Assembly: GCF_039544165.1 (NCBI RefSeq)
Contig: NZ_BAABLD010000007.1
Coordinates: 124,001 to 188,000 of the forward strand
Reading direction: 5' to 3'
Origin: Viridibacterium curvum
GTDB taxonomy: Bacteria > Pseudomonadota > Gammaproteobacteria > Burkholderiales > Rhodocyclaceae
DNA length: 64,000 bases
In this document: positions 37,301 through 47,278 of the stretch, piece after piece
How positions within the stretch are numbered: position 1 is the first letter of the stretch
Layout: each line of letters opens with the position of its first letter
Made by a program: the position numbers and the translations under genes
Notes under the pieces: generated by a model
Told to the model about the DNA's origin: nothing
Database searches by the model: none
What the model saw: only the letters and a program-made list of their open reading frames with translations

Positions 37301-38197
37301 CGCGCTGACGGCATCCGTCTTGCCTTCGCCGTCATAGGGCAGTGTGGCGCCCCATACGCGCGAGCGCTCTTGCGCATCGGAGTCTTCGAAGAACTCGGCA
37401 AAGCCGGCGATGAGGTCGACCTTGGTGAACATCAGGTACACCGGCGCGAACACGCCCAGCTCTGCAGACAGTTCCTGCACGCGCAGGCGCAGCATCTTGG
37501 CCGTGTTGATCGCGTACTCAGGCCGGTTCTGGCTGAGCTCGGCAATGCTCATCGCGATGATGATGCCGTTGATGGGCGCCTTGCTGCGGAACTTCTTGAG
37601 CAGGCCGAGGAAGGATAGCCACTCGCCGCGGTCCGCCTCGTAGGCGGAGTAGCGGCCTGCCGTGTCGAGCAGGATGCCCTCGGAGGTGAAGAACCAGTCG
37701 CAGTTGCGCGTCCCCCCCAGTCCGTGGATCACGCTGCCGGCATTGTCGGAGAAGGGGAACTGCAGGCCCGAGTTGACGATGGCCGAGCTCTTGCCGGCCG
37801 CCGGGTTGCCGATCACGAGGTACCAGGGCAGCTCGTACAGCGCAGCCTTGCCGCTGAGTTCGCCGAGCTTGGAGGTCTTGATCGTCTTGATCGCGTCCTG
37901 CATGCGGGTGCGCAGCGCTTCGACTTCGGGTCGCTTGTCGGTCGATGCTGCCTTGGCTGCCGGGCCCGATTCGCTCTGCATCATGTTCGAGATCGCCTCG
38001 CCGGCAGCCTCGGCCTGACGACGACGCCAGAACCACAGGCCCAGCAGGGCTACAGCAAACAAGCCGATGAGCAGCCATGCCCACAGGAAGCTGATGTCCA
38101 GCAGGGCTGTGGCCATCAGCACGAATATGGCGAAGGCCAACAGGCCGAGGACGGCCAGTGTGCGTGGGCGGGTGATGAAGTCGATGAAGCGTTGCAT
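34367..38197 (-). CDS. tssM: T6SS membrane complex protein TssM (IcmF family)
   Basis: A 1276-residue inner-membrane core component that, with TssL and TssJ, forms the trans-envelope channel and docks the baseplate. Two membrane segments (about 13-31 and 37-57) precede a cytoplasmic GTPase-like domain with an intact Walker A, GNPAAGKS (130-137), and the WFFTSEGILLDTAGRY segment. A third membrane segment lies at about 435-455. A long periplasmic part ends in a beta-rich C-terminal domain. Full length and intact. It lies 20 bp downstream of the unnamed membrane protein and 13 bp upstream of tagF. No tssL or tssJ is found next to it. Confidence 0.97.
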   Translation of the reverse strand: MQRFIDFITRPRTLAVLGLLAFAIFVLMATALLDISFLWAWLLIGLFAVALLGLWFWRRRQAEAAGEAISNMMQSESGPAAKAASTDKRPEVEALRTRMQDAIKTIKTSKLGELSGKAALYELPWYLVIGNPAAGKSSAIVNSGLQFPFSDNAGSVIHGLGGTRNCDWFFTSEGILLDTAGRYSAYEADRGEWLSFLGLLKKFRSKAPINGIIIAMSIAELSQNRPEYAINTAKMLRLRVQELSAELGVFAPVYLMFTKVDLIAGFAEFFEDSDAQERSRVWGATLPYDGEGKTDAVSAFDKHYEELLEGLHELSVTRMAMARDGQVGAGVLSFPLEFEATRASLRAFIATLFEENPFQYKPVFRGFYFTSAVREGAPINTSDRRLTEAFALRPIENSRPPVAIYEGKGFFLSDLFSKVIFADKNLVKQFASRSMQRTRLVGFIAAAVALSVALSLWAWSYVSNEKLLANVRADLDRVVALQREQQDIGSRMEALEILQDRLNQLQSFRDDKPLSLGLGLYQGNSIEAHLRKEYFEGMRALLLTPVTEGIEAYLTDVNANADKLAPQTAAATPAAQSAPAAEPVQASAMTLYKEISPTNVEDAYNALKTYLMLANRERLENGHLNDQLTRFWRVWLDAHRGNMPREKMVRSAERLMGFYLAQIGTPDFPLIDNKLALVDQARDNLRRVVKGMPARERVYAEIKARASTRFAPLTVARIVGDEDSRLVAGSYAISGTFTRDAWEKYVEPAIKDAANKELQTTDWVLKSTTRDDLTLQGSPEQIQKALTEMYKRDYIVEWKKFLQGVSITGFASFDAAVGGLNRMGDPISSPLRKLMESLYRETSWDNPSLADKELANAKRGIVQWFKEVILRRTPQPVTLQVNTGNLTSDPGLGPVGREFAGIAALMMQRGDANAALFDGYLAHLSKLRTRFNQMKTAGDPGPAARGLMQQTLDAQGSELADALRYVDESMMVGLTDTARATVRPLLVRPLMESFSVIVRPAEAELNKIWSAQVFEPFNRTLATKYPFAADSRIEATPAEMAQYFGPDGAIAKFVGTSLGNLVVRRGETFSARTWADIGITLNPEFANNFPRYVAQPGGPVGSSGGGGAGGEAQTVFQILPSPSPGLLEYNIEIDGQNMRYRNAAPEWNRFRWPGGGTPGARVTAVTYDGRTVELANIPGRFGLEKLLGAAQRKRRDNGDFDLTWSNGAQSVTVTLRIISQQAAAEAEANNPAPAQSLKGLKLPATIAGSPERLVPAGSTGTPVAVQVTPQVVTPAR

Positions 38198-38217
38198 GAC
38201 AGTGGCTTGTATTGGGT

Positions 38218-39645
38218 TCAGGTTGCGCTGGCTTGCCAGGGGCTGAGCGTGGCGACGCTGCGCGCTTGCGCATCGGCCAGGCAGGCCAGCAGGACAGGAC
38301 GGGTTTCGGCTTGCACGTGTGCGGCAGCCAGTGCGAGGGTGATGGCCGACTGGGCCTGGCCGAGATGGCCCAGTGCCTTGCCGACGGCGAGGTGGTGTTC
38401 GACAGGGTCGAGATCGGGCAGGCTGCTGCCGATGAGCATCGCGCTCTCGGTAACCCAGGGGCTACGGTGGTCGCAATCGGAGACGAGCGCGCAGATGTCG
38501 GCGGCCTGCTTGTCTGCGTGTTGCAGACTGAGTGCGGTGAGCGTGCCGAGTGTGTCGGCTTCGATGCGGCCAGCGGCATTGACCGGCTTCTGGCGGGTGC
38601 CTGCTGCGACACGATGCAGTCGTGCCAGCGGAGCAGGTTCGACGTGCGCGGGGTCGGCCGGCATGGCGGCAATCACCGCAGCACCCTCGCCGGGCATCAG
38701 GCCTTGCTGGTTGTGGGCTGCGAAGAGCAGGTCGCGTGCTTCGATGGCGGCCACATGCTCTTCGGAGACATGGGTATCGCAGGCAATGACCAGCAGCACG
38801 GCGTGTGCGTGTGCCCCCTTGCTGCCCGCGCAGAAAGCATCAGCGACGCGCAGGGCGTCGCGTTGAAGCTCTGGGCGTTCAGCGTCGGCACGCACCACGC
38901 CAAAAGCGAAACCGGGCAGCGCGGCGGCTTGCTCGCGTGCCCAGGATGTCACCAGTTCGACCCAGGGGGGTGGGGCGAAGATCTTTGTGACCAAGGGCCG
39001 TCGTGGTGGCGGTTCATTGCGTGGCGAACCACCAGGTTGCGTCTGAGGCGCGGGTAGTGGTGGCAGGGCTGCCAATACGTCGAATGCGCGCGACAGGGGG
39101 CCGGCGAGCAGGGTCAGCAGGCGCGCGGCATCGGCCGGGTTCTGCCCTTCTCCTTGCCCCGGATGGCTGGCGAGGTGGCGCGTGACCCACTCCAGCGCCT
39201 CGGCCGTGTCGAGCCCGGCGCAGCACGATGCACGCACCGGCAGGCCATGCTGATCCATCAAGGTGTCGCTGAGCCCGGGTTGCAACTTGCCGGCCTGCAG
39301 GTCGGGCAGTAGTGCATCGGCGGCTTCGCCAGCCGGCGTATGCAGCTCTGCAGCGAGAATCGCCAGTTGCAGCTTGAGGGCGGGGCCTTCGGCAGCAACG
39401 ACGGGTGCGGTAGCGGTTGCAGCAGGGGCGGCGGCGATAGCTGCGGGTCGGCGCAGTCGCTTCCAGCCCCATTTGACGATGAGAAAAAGGGACACGGCGA
39501 CCAGTGGCAGCACTACGAACCACAGAACGATGCCATCGGCATCTATTTCCCGGTTGCTCTGCTGGAAATAGATCACGGCTGCCAGCCAGACGAGGCCGAC
39601 GATGAGTGCTGGCAGGGCGAGGATTCCGAGAAGACGACGGATCAT
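38218..39645 (-). CDS. Unnamed T6SS-linked inner membrane protein
   Basis: 475 residues. Two N-terminal membrane segments (about 5-25 and 40-60) are followed by an Ala-rich linker and a large soluble domain (about 90-475) that is probably cytoplasmic. The soluble part contains a four-cysteine-containing, alanine-rich region and a segment of thiolase-like flavour (HAVLLVIACDTHVSEE, then GEGAAVIAAMP). That segment hints at a catalytically dead condensing-enzyme fold, but I hold this loosely. The gene sits between PAAR (19 bp) and tssM (20 bp). From memory, similar unnamed proteins occur beside tssM in other betaproteobacteria. No specific role can be read from the sequence. Confidence 0.8.
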   Translation of the reverse strand: MIRRLLGILALPALIVGLVWLAAVIYFQQSNREIDADGIVLWFVVLPLVAVSLFLIVKWGWKRLRRPAAIAAAPAATATAPVVAAEGPALKLQLAILAAELHTPAGEAADALLPDLQAGKLQPGLSDTLMDQHGLPVRASCCAGLDTAEALEWVTRHLASHPGQGEGQNPADAARLLTLLAGPLSRAFDVLAALPPLPAPQTQPGGSPRNEPPPRRPLVTKIFAPPPWVELVTSWAREQAAALPGFAFGVVRADAERPELQRDALRVADAFCAGSKGAHAHAVLLVIACDTHVSEEHVAAIEARDLLFAAHNQQGLMPGEGAAVIAAMPADPAHVEPAPLARLHRVAAGTRQKPVNAAGRIEADTLGTLTALSLQHADKQAADICALVSDCDHRSPWVTESAMLIGSSLPDLDPVEHHLAVGKALGHLGQAQSAITLALAAAHVQAETRPVLLACLADAQARSVATLSPWQASAT

Positions 39646-39664
39646 GATGAAACGATGTGGCTGC

Positions 39665-39934
39665 TCAAAGATCGGTCGTCGTGCTCTGCGTCGAGATCAG
39701 CGTCGCACCGCATGCGGTCTTGTCGCCATGACGAGCAACGGGCTTGCCGTCAATCAGGCAAGTGGGGTCGCCGGTGACGATGGTGGTAGGGCTATGGCAG
39801 CCCTTCTTCGGGCAGGTCACCTTGTCGCCAACGCGGGCGATGCGCTTGCCGTTGATGTCGCTTTCAGGCGCGCCTTCGATGACGGTTCCGCCGTGATCGG
39901 TTTTGTCGCCAACGAGGATGATGGGTCTTGCCAT
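39665..39934 (-). CDS. PAAR domain T6SS tip protein
   Basis: 89 residues, essentially only a PAAR domain, the cone that caps the VgrG trimer and sharpens the T6SS spike. Visible are the N-terminal MARPIILVGDKTDHGG, GDKVTCPKKGCHSPT and DGKPVARHGDKTACGA. The His and Cys residues (C57/C62-like pair, H69, C76-like) are suited to bind the tip zinc. There is no C-terminal toxin extension. It is the only PAAR protein in the window and could serve either VgrG. The start at 39934 gives the conserved N-terminus. Confidence 0.95.
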   Translation of the reverse strand: MARPIILVGDKTDHGGTVIEGAPESDINGKRIARVGDKVTCPKKGCHSPTTIVTGDPTCLIDGKPVARHGDKTACGATLISTQSTTTDL

Positions 39935-39950
39935 GGGGATTCTCGGCTGA

Positions 39951-40796
39951 TCAATTGGTGGGAGCGGTGATGCCTTTGGCGCGACGCAGTTCGACGTGAC
40001 CGAGGTCCATCATCTTCCAGCGTCCGCCCCAGGTCAGACCAAAGGCCTCGGCCGCCTGGCCATACAGCTCGTAGCCGCGCATGGCCCACGGGTCGCGCTC
40101 GGAAATGACGAGCTTGCCGTCGCGCAGGAAGGCGCAGTCCGCCGCGAGGCCGAACTGGTGGTAGCTCTGGAAGGCACGCGCATTGGTGACGTGCGAGCCC
40201 TGGCTGGCGAGCTGGTTCTGGCGTTCGGGGCTACGGTAGCCTTCGAGCAACGCCATTTCATAACCTTGTTCACGCATGCGCTGGAACACCCTTAGCAGAC
40301 GCTGCTCGAAATCCTGATCGAGCAGCTTCCAGTCGCGGCTGGCGCTGGCCAAAGAAGGGCGCTCGGCCAATACCTCGCGTGTGCTGAAGACTTCGGGCGG
40401 AAGCGTCGGTGGTGGTACCAGTTGTTCGCCGGCGAGCAAGGTGCTGACCACGCTGTCCTGCTGGCGCGCGGTCTCCGAGTAACCCTGCAGCGAGATCTCG
40501 TCGCGTAGCGCGATGATCAGCACGACGGGCAGGCTGACAATGAGGAATGCAGCCAGCAACCACCAGCGATAACGCCGGGTGGTAGACATGGCTGTTTCTG
40601 CGCCCACACGCAACTCCGCCGTACTTGACCGACCCCATTGACGGATAACTCTCCAGAAAAACCCGACCGACGAATTTGTTTTATTTGCTGTTCTTGTTAG
40701 TGCGGAAAGTTGTTTTTGCCGAAATGCAGGAAAAACAATAAATACGCATAAAAGAATTATCGCAGTAGCATATAGCGTCAAAAGTATAACGGCCAT
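39951..40796 (-). CDS. M15-family peptidoglycan peptidase, TagX-like
   Basis: 281 residues with a C-terminal VanY/M15 zinc peptidase domain: EGYRSPERQNQL, the zinc ligands in SYHQFGLAADCAF (His and Asp), and the closing GGRW...DLGHVEL with the last His. The long start at 40796 has a GGAG ribosome site and gives two membrane segments (about 2-24 and 75-97). The in-frame ATG at 40589 would give one segment and lacks a clear ribosome site, so I prefer the long form. The first 60 codons are notably A/T-rich. M15 enzymes encoded in T6SS operons (TagX of Acinetobacter) cut the cell wall so the apparatus can be built. A secreted toxin is less likely because the domain is tethered by membrane segments. 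It lies 16 bp before the PAAR gene. Confidence 0.85.
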   Translation of the reverse strand: MAVILLTLYATAIILLCVFIVFPAFRQKQLSALTRTANKTNSSVGFFWRVIRQWGRSSTAELRVGAETAMSTTRRYRWWLLAAFLIVSLPVVLIIALRDEISLQGYSETARQQDSVVSTLLAGEQLVPPPTLPPEVFSTREVLAERPSLASASRDWKLLDQDFEQRLLRVFQRMREQGYEMALLEGYRSPERQNQLASQGSHVTNARAFQSYHQFGLAADCAFLRDGKLVISERDPWAMRGYELYGQAAEAFGLTWGGRWKMMDLGHVELRRAKGITAPTN

Positions 40797-41228
40797 TCAG
40801 ACTCCGTTCGACCGCCACCCGTCAGCCGCAGACGGGCGTATTTACTGGCTTTCTGGCTATTTCGACAGATGTGTCAAAAACGCTTCCAGAGGCGCCGGGG
40901 TTTTGTTTTTGTGTTACGGAAATGCTTGCCGCATGACGCATTCCGGATCGAACGCGGGATGGTGCAGACAGCGGGCTCGCGAGGCAACCGTACGCCCGGG
41001 CAACTTGCGGTGCATCGGACTTGATCGCGCTGAGCGGACGCTCAATGAGGATGAGTGGTTTGAGAGTGTGCTGCCTGTGTGAACGTGACGCTACGGCGTG
41101 AGGCGTACGCAATCTGCACAGCCGCGTTGGTGCACATGAGCGCCTCAGCAGCGAAAACGCTTTACTAGCGGCGCGCGGGCGAGTGGCGCAGGAGCCTCAG
41201 TCAGCGAGCGTTCCGATCTGTGGAGAGA
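40797..41228. other. Non-coding gap inside the T6SS operon
   Basis: 432 bp between tssA and the M15 peptidase gene. A small hairpin (CCCGTC 40818-40823 / GACGGG 40831-40836) lies just upstream of the M15 gene. On the minus strand a good -35 sequence, TTGACA (40872-40877), is present, but no convincing -10 follows at 16-18 bp. A 96-codon minus-strand open frame here looks random. The gap may hold a second promoter for the downstream genes, or mark a deleted gene. Confidence 0.4.
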
Positions 41229-42326
41229 TCAGTCTTGTTCAGGCTGTTCGTCCATGCCCAGCAGGTCTTCGAAGCGGGCGAGCGCGCCGTCTTCCTTGAG
41301 CACGGCTTTGAGCCATACGTGCAGGGGCATCTCGCCCCAGCGGGCAGCCTTGTCGGCGAGGTAGGCGACAGGGCTGTGCGGTTCGGTGCGGCGGAAGAAT
41401 TCGGCAACGATGCGCAGCTGCTGCAGGGCCTGCTCGCGGTTGCGGATCGGGCCGCTGGCGTGCGGGCCTGCCGGTGTGGCGGCGTCGGTGGTGTCGGGGC
41501 TGATCTGCGTGCCGGCTTCGTCGCTGTCTGTGCTGTTGTCGCCCAGCGCGCTGCTATCGACGACGCCGTTCTCGCGCGTCAGGCGAGCGATGGTGGAGAC
41601 GTATTCTTCAAGTGCGCTCTTGAGTGCGGTGAAAGACGGGCCATCCATGCCAAGGCGTTCATCGGCGACGCGAGACAGGGCATCGAGTGCGTCGGTGCAG
41701 CGCACGCACTCTGGCGTGGCTTGCTGGTAGAAGCTGCGTGGTGTGGCACGCTGGGCATCACGAAACTGCTGCAGGGAGACGCGGTTGGCGCCTTGTGCTG
41801 CTTCGTCACCCCGGTCGAGCAATGGTTGCAGCGCGCGCGCGCCGTCGAGCACGAGCAGGCCCCAGGCCTGTCCCTTGCCGCGCACCAGCGGTAGTGTGCG
41901 GATCAGTTCCAGTGCGCGCTTGATGAACAGGCTGAGGTTGCCGATGCGCTGTTCGAAGTCATTGTCCTCGGGCAGCGGGTGCACCGTATCCCAGTAGCGC
42001 TCGAACAGCCCGCCCATCAGCGTGAAGCCATCAGCAAGGCCCGCCACGCCGTGCAGTTTGCTGGCGGCTTCGGTGTACCAGATCGCCAGACGCAGATCCT
42101 TGGTGCGTGAGGTGAACAGCGTCTCGGCGATATCGAGCACGCGTGGCCAGTCGGCTTCCTTGATCTGGGCGACCCATTCGCCCTGGTCCAGCGAGGCATC
42201 ATCCTCGCGCCGCGCTTCCTGGATGGTGTCGAACTCGCCCGAGAAGCTCATGTCCTCGCCACAAGGCTGATCGGAGGAGACGGGAGCAAGCAGGGTGTCA
42301 ACGGAGGGAAGCGGACGGGTACTCAT
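41229..42326 (-). CDS. tssA: T6SS baseplate-sheath assembly protein TssA
   Basis: 365 residues. The N-terminal ImpA_N domain (about 10-130) shows SDQPCGEDMSFSGEF and DWPRVLDIAETLFTSRTKDLRLA. The C-terminal segment REQALQQLRIVAEFFRRTEPHSPVAYL is shared by short TssA proteins. The middle (about 255-300) is an acidic, disordered-looking linker. TssA primes the baseplate and guides sheath/tube growth in the cytoplasm. It is the first gene of the minus-strand T6SS run, but a 432-bp gap separates it from the next gene and none of the sheath genes it works with is here. Confidence 0.93.
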   Translation of the reverse strand: MSTRPLPSVDTLLAPVSSDQPCGEDMSFSGEFDTIQEARREDDASLDQGEWVAQIKEADWPRVLDIAETLFTSRTKDLRLAIWYTEAASKLHGVAGLADGFTLMGGLFERYWDTVHPLPEDNDFEQRIGNLSLFIKRALELIRTLPLVRGKGQAWGLLVLDGARALQPLLDRGDEAAQGANRVSLQQFRDAQRATPRSFYQQATPECVRCTDALDALSRVADERLGMDGPSFTALKSALEEYVSTIARLTRENGVVDSSALGDNSTDSDEAGTQISPDTTDAATPAGPHASGPIRNREQALQQLRIVAEFFRRTEPHSPVAYLADKAARWGEMPLHVWLKAVLKEDGALARFEDLLGMDEQPEQD

Positions 42327-42510
42327 GAGAAAGCCTGTCTGGAATCGGATGGGGATGGCGCGTGTGCGAGACCGCGCAGTGTGCCATCAGCACAAAGACA
42401 TGCCCAATACCACGCGTCACTTTTCTTTTCCTGGGGCTGCGCGGGCCGCAGAATGGATTTGACATATTTCCGAATATCGCCGGAATCTACATTTCGATCA
42501 GCGGCGCTCC

Positions 42511-42541
42511 AAAAGAGAACGGGGTGCCCGCAGGCACCCCG
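42511..42541 (-). terminator. Intrinsic terminator of ppc
   Basis: A strong GC hairpin with arms CGGGGTGCC and GGCACCCCG (42520-42541), about 24 bp after the ppc stop. On the minus strand GTTCTCTTTT follows. This is a good stem with a modest T-run. Confidence 0.75.
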
Positions 42542-42564
42542 TCCGGTTCGCTGTTTCGTAAAAA

Positions 42565-45321
<2,757 letters not shown>

Positions 45322-45551
45322 GGGTGTCTGTCTTGTTCGTGTATCCGCCTTCGGCGGCACGCCATCGTTGGATGGCCACGTTGGGGAAAACCGCAAGTTT
45401 ATCAGCCGGATGCCCCATTACGGCGCATCGCAGCAAGCGAGGCGTCGGCGGGGTATGCACCAGAATCAGGCCAAAACCTGCGTGCTAAGATGCCGATCAC
45501 TCAAGACGCAACAAGCGTGCCGTCCAGACGGAACGCTGACCGAGAGCCCGC

Positions 45552-46493
45552 ATGTCGTTCAATCCCCCCGAAAAACTGCGCATCGCCACGCGCGAAAGCC
45601 GCCTGGCAATGTGGCAGGCAGAACACGTCAAGGCTCGCCTTGAAGCAGCCTGGCCCGGTTGTGAAGTCACCTTGCTGGGCATGACCACGCGCGGCGACCA
45701 GATCCTCGATCGCACGCTGTCGAAGGTCGGCGGCAAGGGCCTGTTCGTCAAGGAGCTCGAAGAGGCGTTGCTTGATGGTCGCGCCGACCTCGCCGTGCAT
45801 TCCATGAAGGACGTGCCGGCCGAGATGCCCGAGGGCTTCGCCCTGATTGCCACACTGGAGCGCGAACGTCCGTTCGATGCTTTCGTGTCAAACAGGTACG
45901 CAAGCCTCGATGACATGCCGCCCGGGGCCGTGATCGGCACCTCCAGCCTGCGCCGTGAAGCCCAGCTGCACGCGCTATACCCCTTTCTGGGTGTCGAGCC
46001 CCTGCGTGGCAACCTCGACACGCGTCTGCGCAAGCTTGACGAGGGCAAGTACGACGCCATCATCCTTGCCGCCGCTGGTCTGCAACGTCTGGGCTTGTCG
46101 GAACGTATCCGTAGCGTGCTCCCTGCCGATGTCTGCCTGCCGGCTGCAGGGCAGGGCGCGCTGGGCATCGAGGCGCGCGCTGACCGTGCCGATGTGGCCG
46201 CCTGGCTCGCGCCGCTGGTCGACCCGCTGACGACGGCCTGCGTCGCCGCTGAACGCGCGCTGACGCGCCGTCTTGGCGGCAGTTGTGAGGTGCCCATCGG
46301 CGCCTTCTGCGAGCCCGTGGGTCAGCAACTGCACCTGCGTGCGCTGGTGGCGTCGGCCGATGGTCAACAAATCGTGCGTGCCGAAGGCATGGCGTCGGCC
46401 GATGCCGCGCGTGCGCTGGGTGAGCGTCTGGCCGATGAGTTGCTCGCGGGCGGTGCAGATCGCATCCTCGCCAGTCTGGGTGGTCATGCCTGA
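45552..46493 (+). CDS. hemC: Hydroxymethylbilane synthase (porphobilinogen deaminase)
   Basis: Joins four porphobilinogens into hydroxymethylbilane in haem synthesis. 313 residues. Motifs are LRIATRESRLAMWQA, KVGGKGLFVKELE, AVHSMKDVP, GTSSLRREAQL, and LGGSCEVPIGA with C245 as the dipyrromethane attachment cysteine. It overlaps hemD by 8 bp, so the two are translationally coupled. First gene of the hemC-hemD-hemX-hemY operon. Confidence 0.98.
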   Translation: MSFNPPEKLRIATRESRLAMWQAEHVKARLEAAWPGCEVTLLGMTTRGDQILDRTLSKVGGKGLFVKELEEALLDGRADLAVHSMKDVPAEMPEGFALIATLERERPFDAFVSNRYASLDDMPPGAVIGTSSLRREAQLHALYPFLGVEPLRGNLDTRLRKLDEGKYDAIILAAAGLQRLGLSERIRSVLPADVCLPAAGQGALGIEARADRADVAAWLAPLVDPLTTACVAAERALTRRLGGSCEVPIGAFCEPVGQQLHLRALVASADGQQIVRAEGMASADAARALGERLADELLAGGADRILASLGGHA

Positions 46494-47259
46494 AGCGCGC
46501 CGCCTCACCGGTCGCAGGGTCGTCATCACGCGACCCGCGCCGCAGGCCGACGGGCTCATCCGTCTGCTGCAGACGGTGGGGGCCGAGCCAATCTTCTTCC
46601 CTGTCATCGACATCCTGCCGCTGGCCGACACCGCGCCGCTCGCCGCGCTGGCTGATCAGCTCGCGCAGATCGACGCGGCTTTCTTCGTCAGCCGCAATGC
46701 CGTTGCGCAGACGCTGGCCGTGCTGCCGCGCGAGCGCTGGCCTGACAGCGTTGCCATTTCTACCGTCGGCCCGGGCAGTGCGGCAGATCTGCGCGCGGCG
46801 GGCTTCGCCGATGTGCTGGTACCGGCCACGCAGTTCGACAGCGAAGGCGTGCTCGCACTGGAAGTTTTTTCGGCGGCGAAGATCGCCGGCAAGCGCGTGC
46901 TGATCCTGCGCGGTGACGGTGGTCGCGAACTGTTGGCCGAAGTGCTGCAGCAGCGCGGCGCCATCGTGCAGGTACAGCCTTGCTATCGACGCATGCCTGC
47001 GCAGACCGATGCCACAGCGCTGCGCGAAGCGTGGCGTCATGGCGGCATCGATGCCTTGAGTTTCACCAGCAGCGAGGGCGCACGCAATTTCGCCAGCCTG
47101 CTGGGCGAAGAGGCTGCCGCCCTGCTGGCGAGTTGCGCCTGTTTCGTGCCGCACGAACGCATCGCACAGCAACTGCGCGGACTCGGCGCGCGCTCCATCC
47201 GTCTGACAGAAGCAGGTGATGTCGGCCTGGTGGCCGCCCTGCAGGAACACTTTGCATAG
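46486..47259 (+). CDS. hemD: Uroporphyrinogen-III synthase
   Basis: Closes and inverts ring D of hydroxymethylbilane to give uroporphyrinogen III. 257 residues from the ATG at 46486, inside the hemC end. The sequence is poorly conserved in this family, but the bilobed layout is clear: RRVVITRPAPQADGL at the start, FVSRNAV, and the TFTSSEGA-like FTSSEGARNF in the second lobe. The longer in-frame extension upstream lies over hemC and is not coding. Confidence 0.95.
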   Translation: MPEARRLTGRRVVITRPAPQADGLIRLLQTVGAEPIFFPVIDILPLADTAPLAALADQLAQIDAAFFVSRNAVAQTLAVLPRERWPDSVAISTVGPGSAADLRAAGFADVLVPATQFDSEGVLALEVFSAAKIAGKRVLILRGDGGRELLAEVLQQRGAIVQVQPCYRRMPAQTDATALREAWRHGGIDALSFTSSEGARNFASLLGEEAAALLASCACFVPHERIAQQLRGLGARSIRLTEAGDVGLVAALQEHFA

Positions 47260-47278
47260 CTTTGGGTAGAATTCCGTC

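Noticed and set aside
35870..37618. 582-codon plus-strand open frame opposite tssM
   Set aside because: Antisense artefact. tssM is intact, with Walker A and the expected membrane segments.
40822..41112. 96-codon minus-strand open frame in the gap after tssA
   Set aside because: No ribosome site, no recognisable motif, composition like random high-GC sequence.
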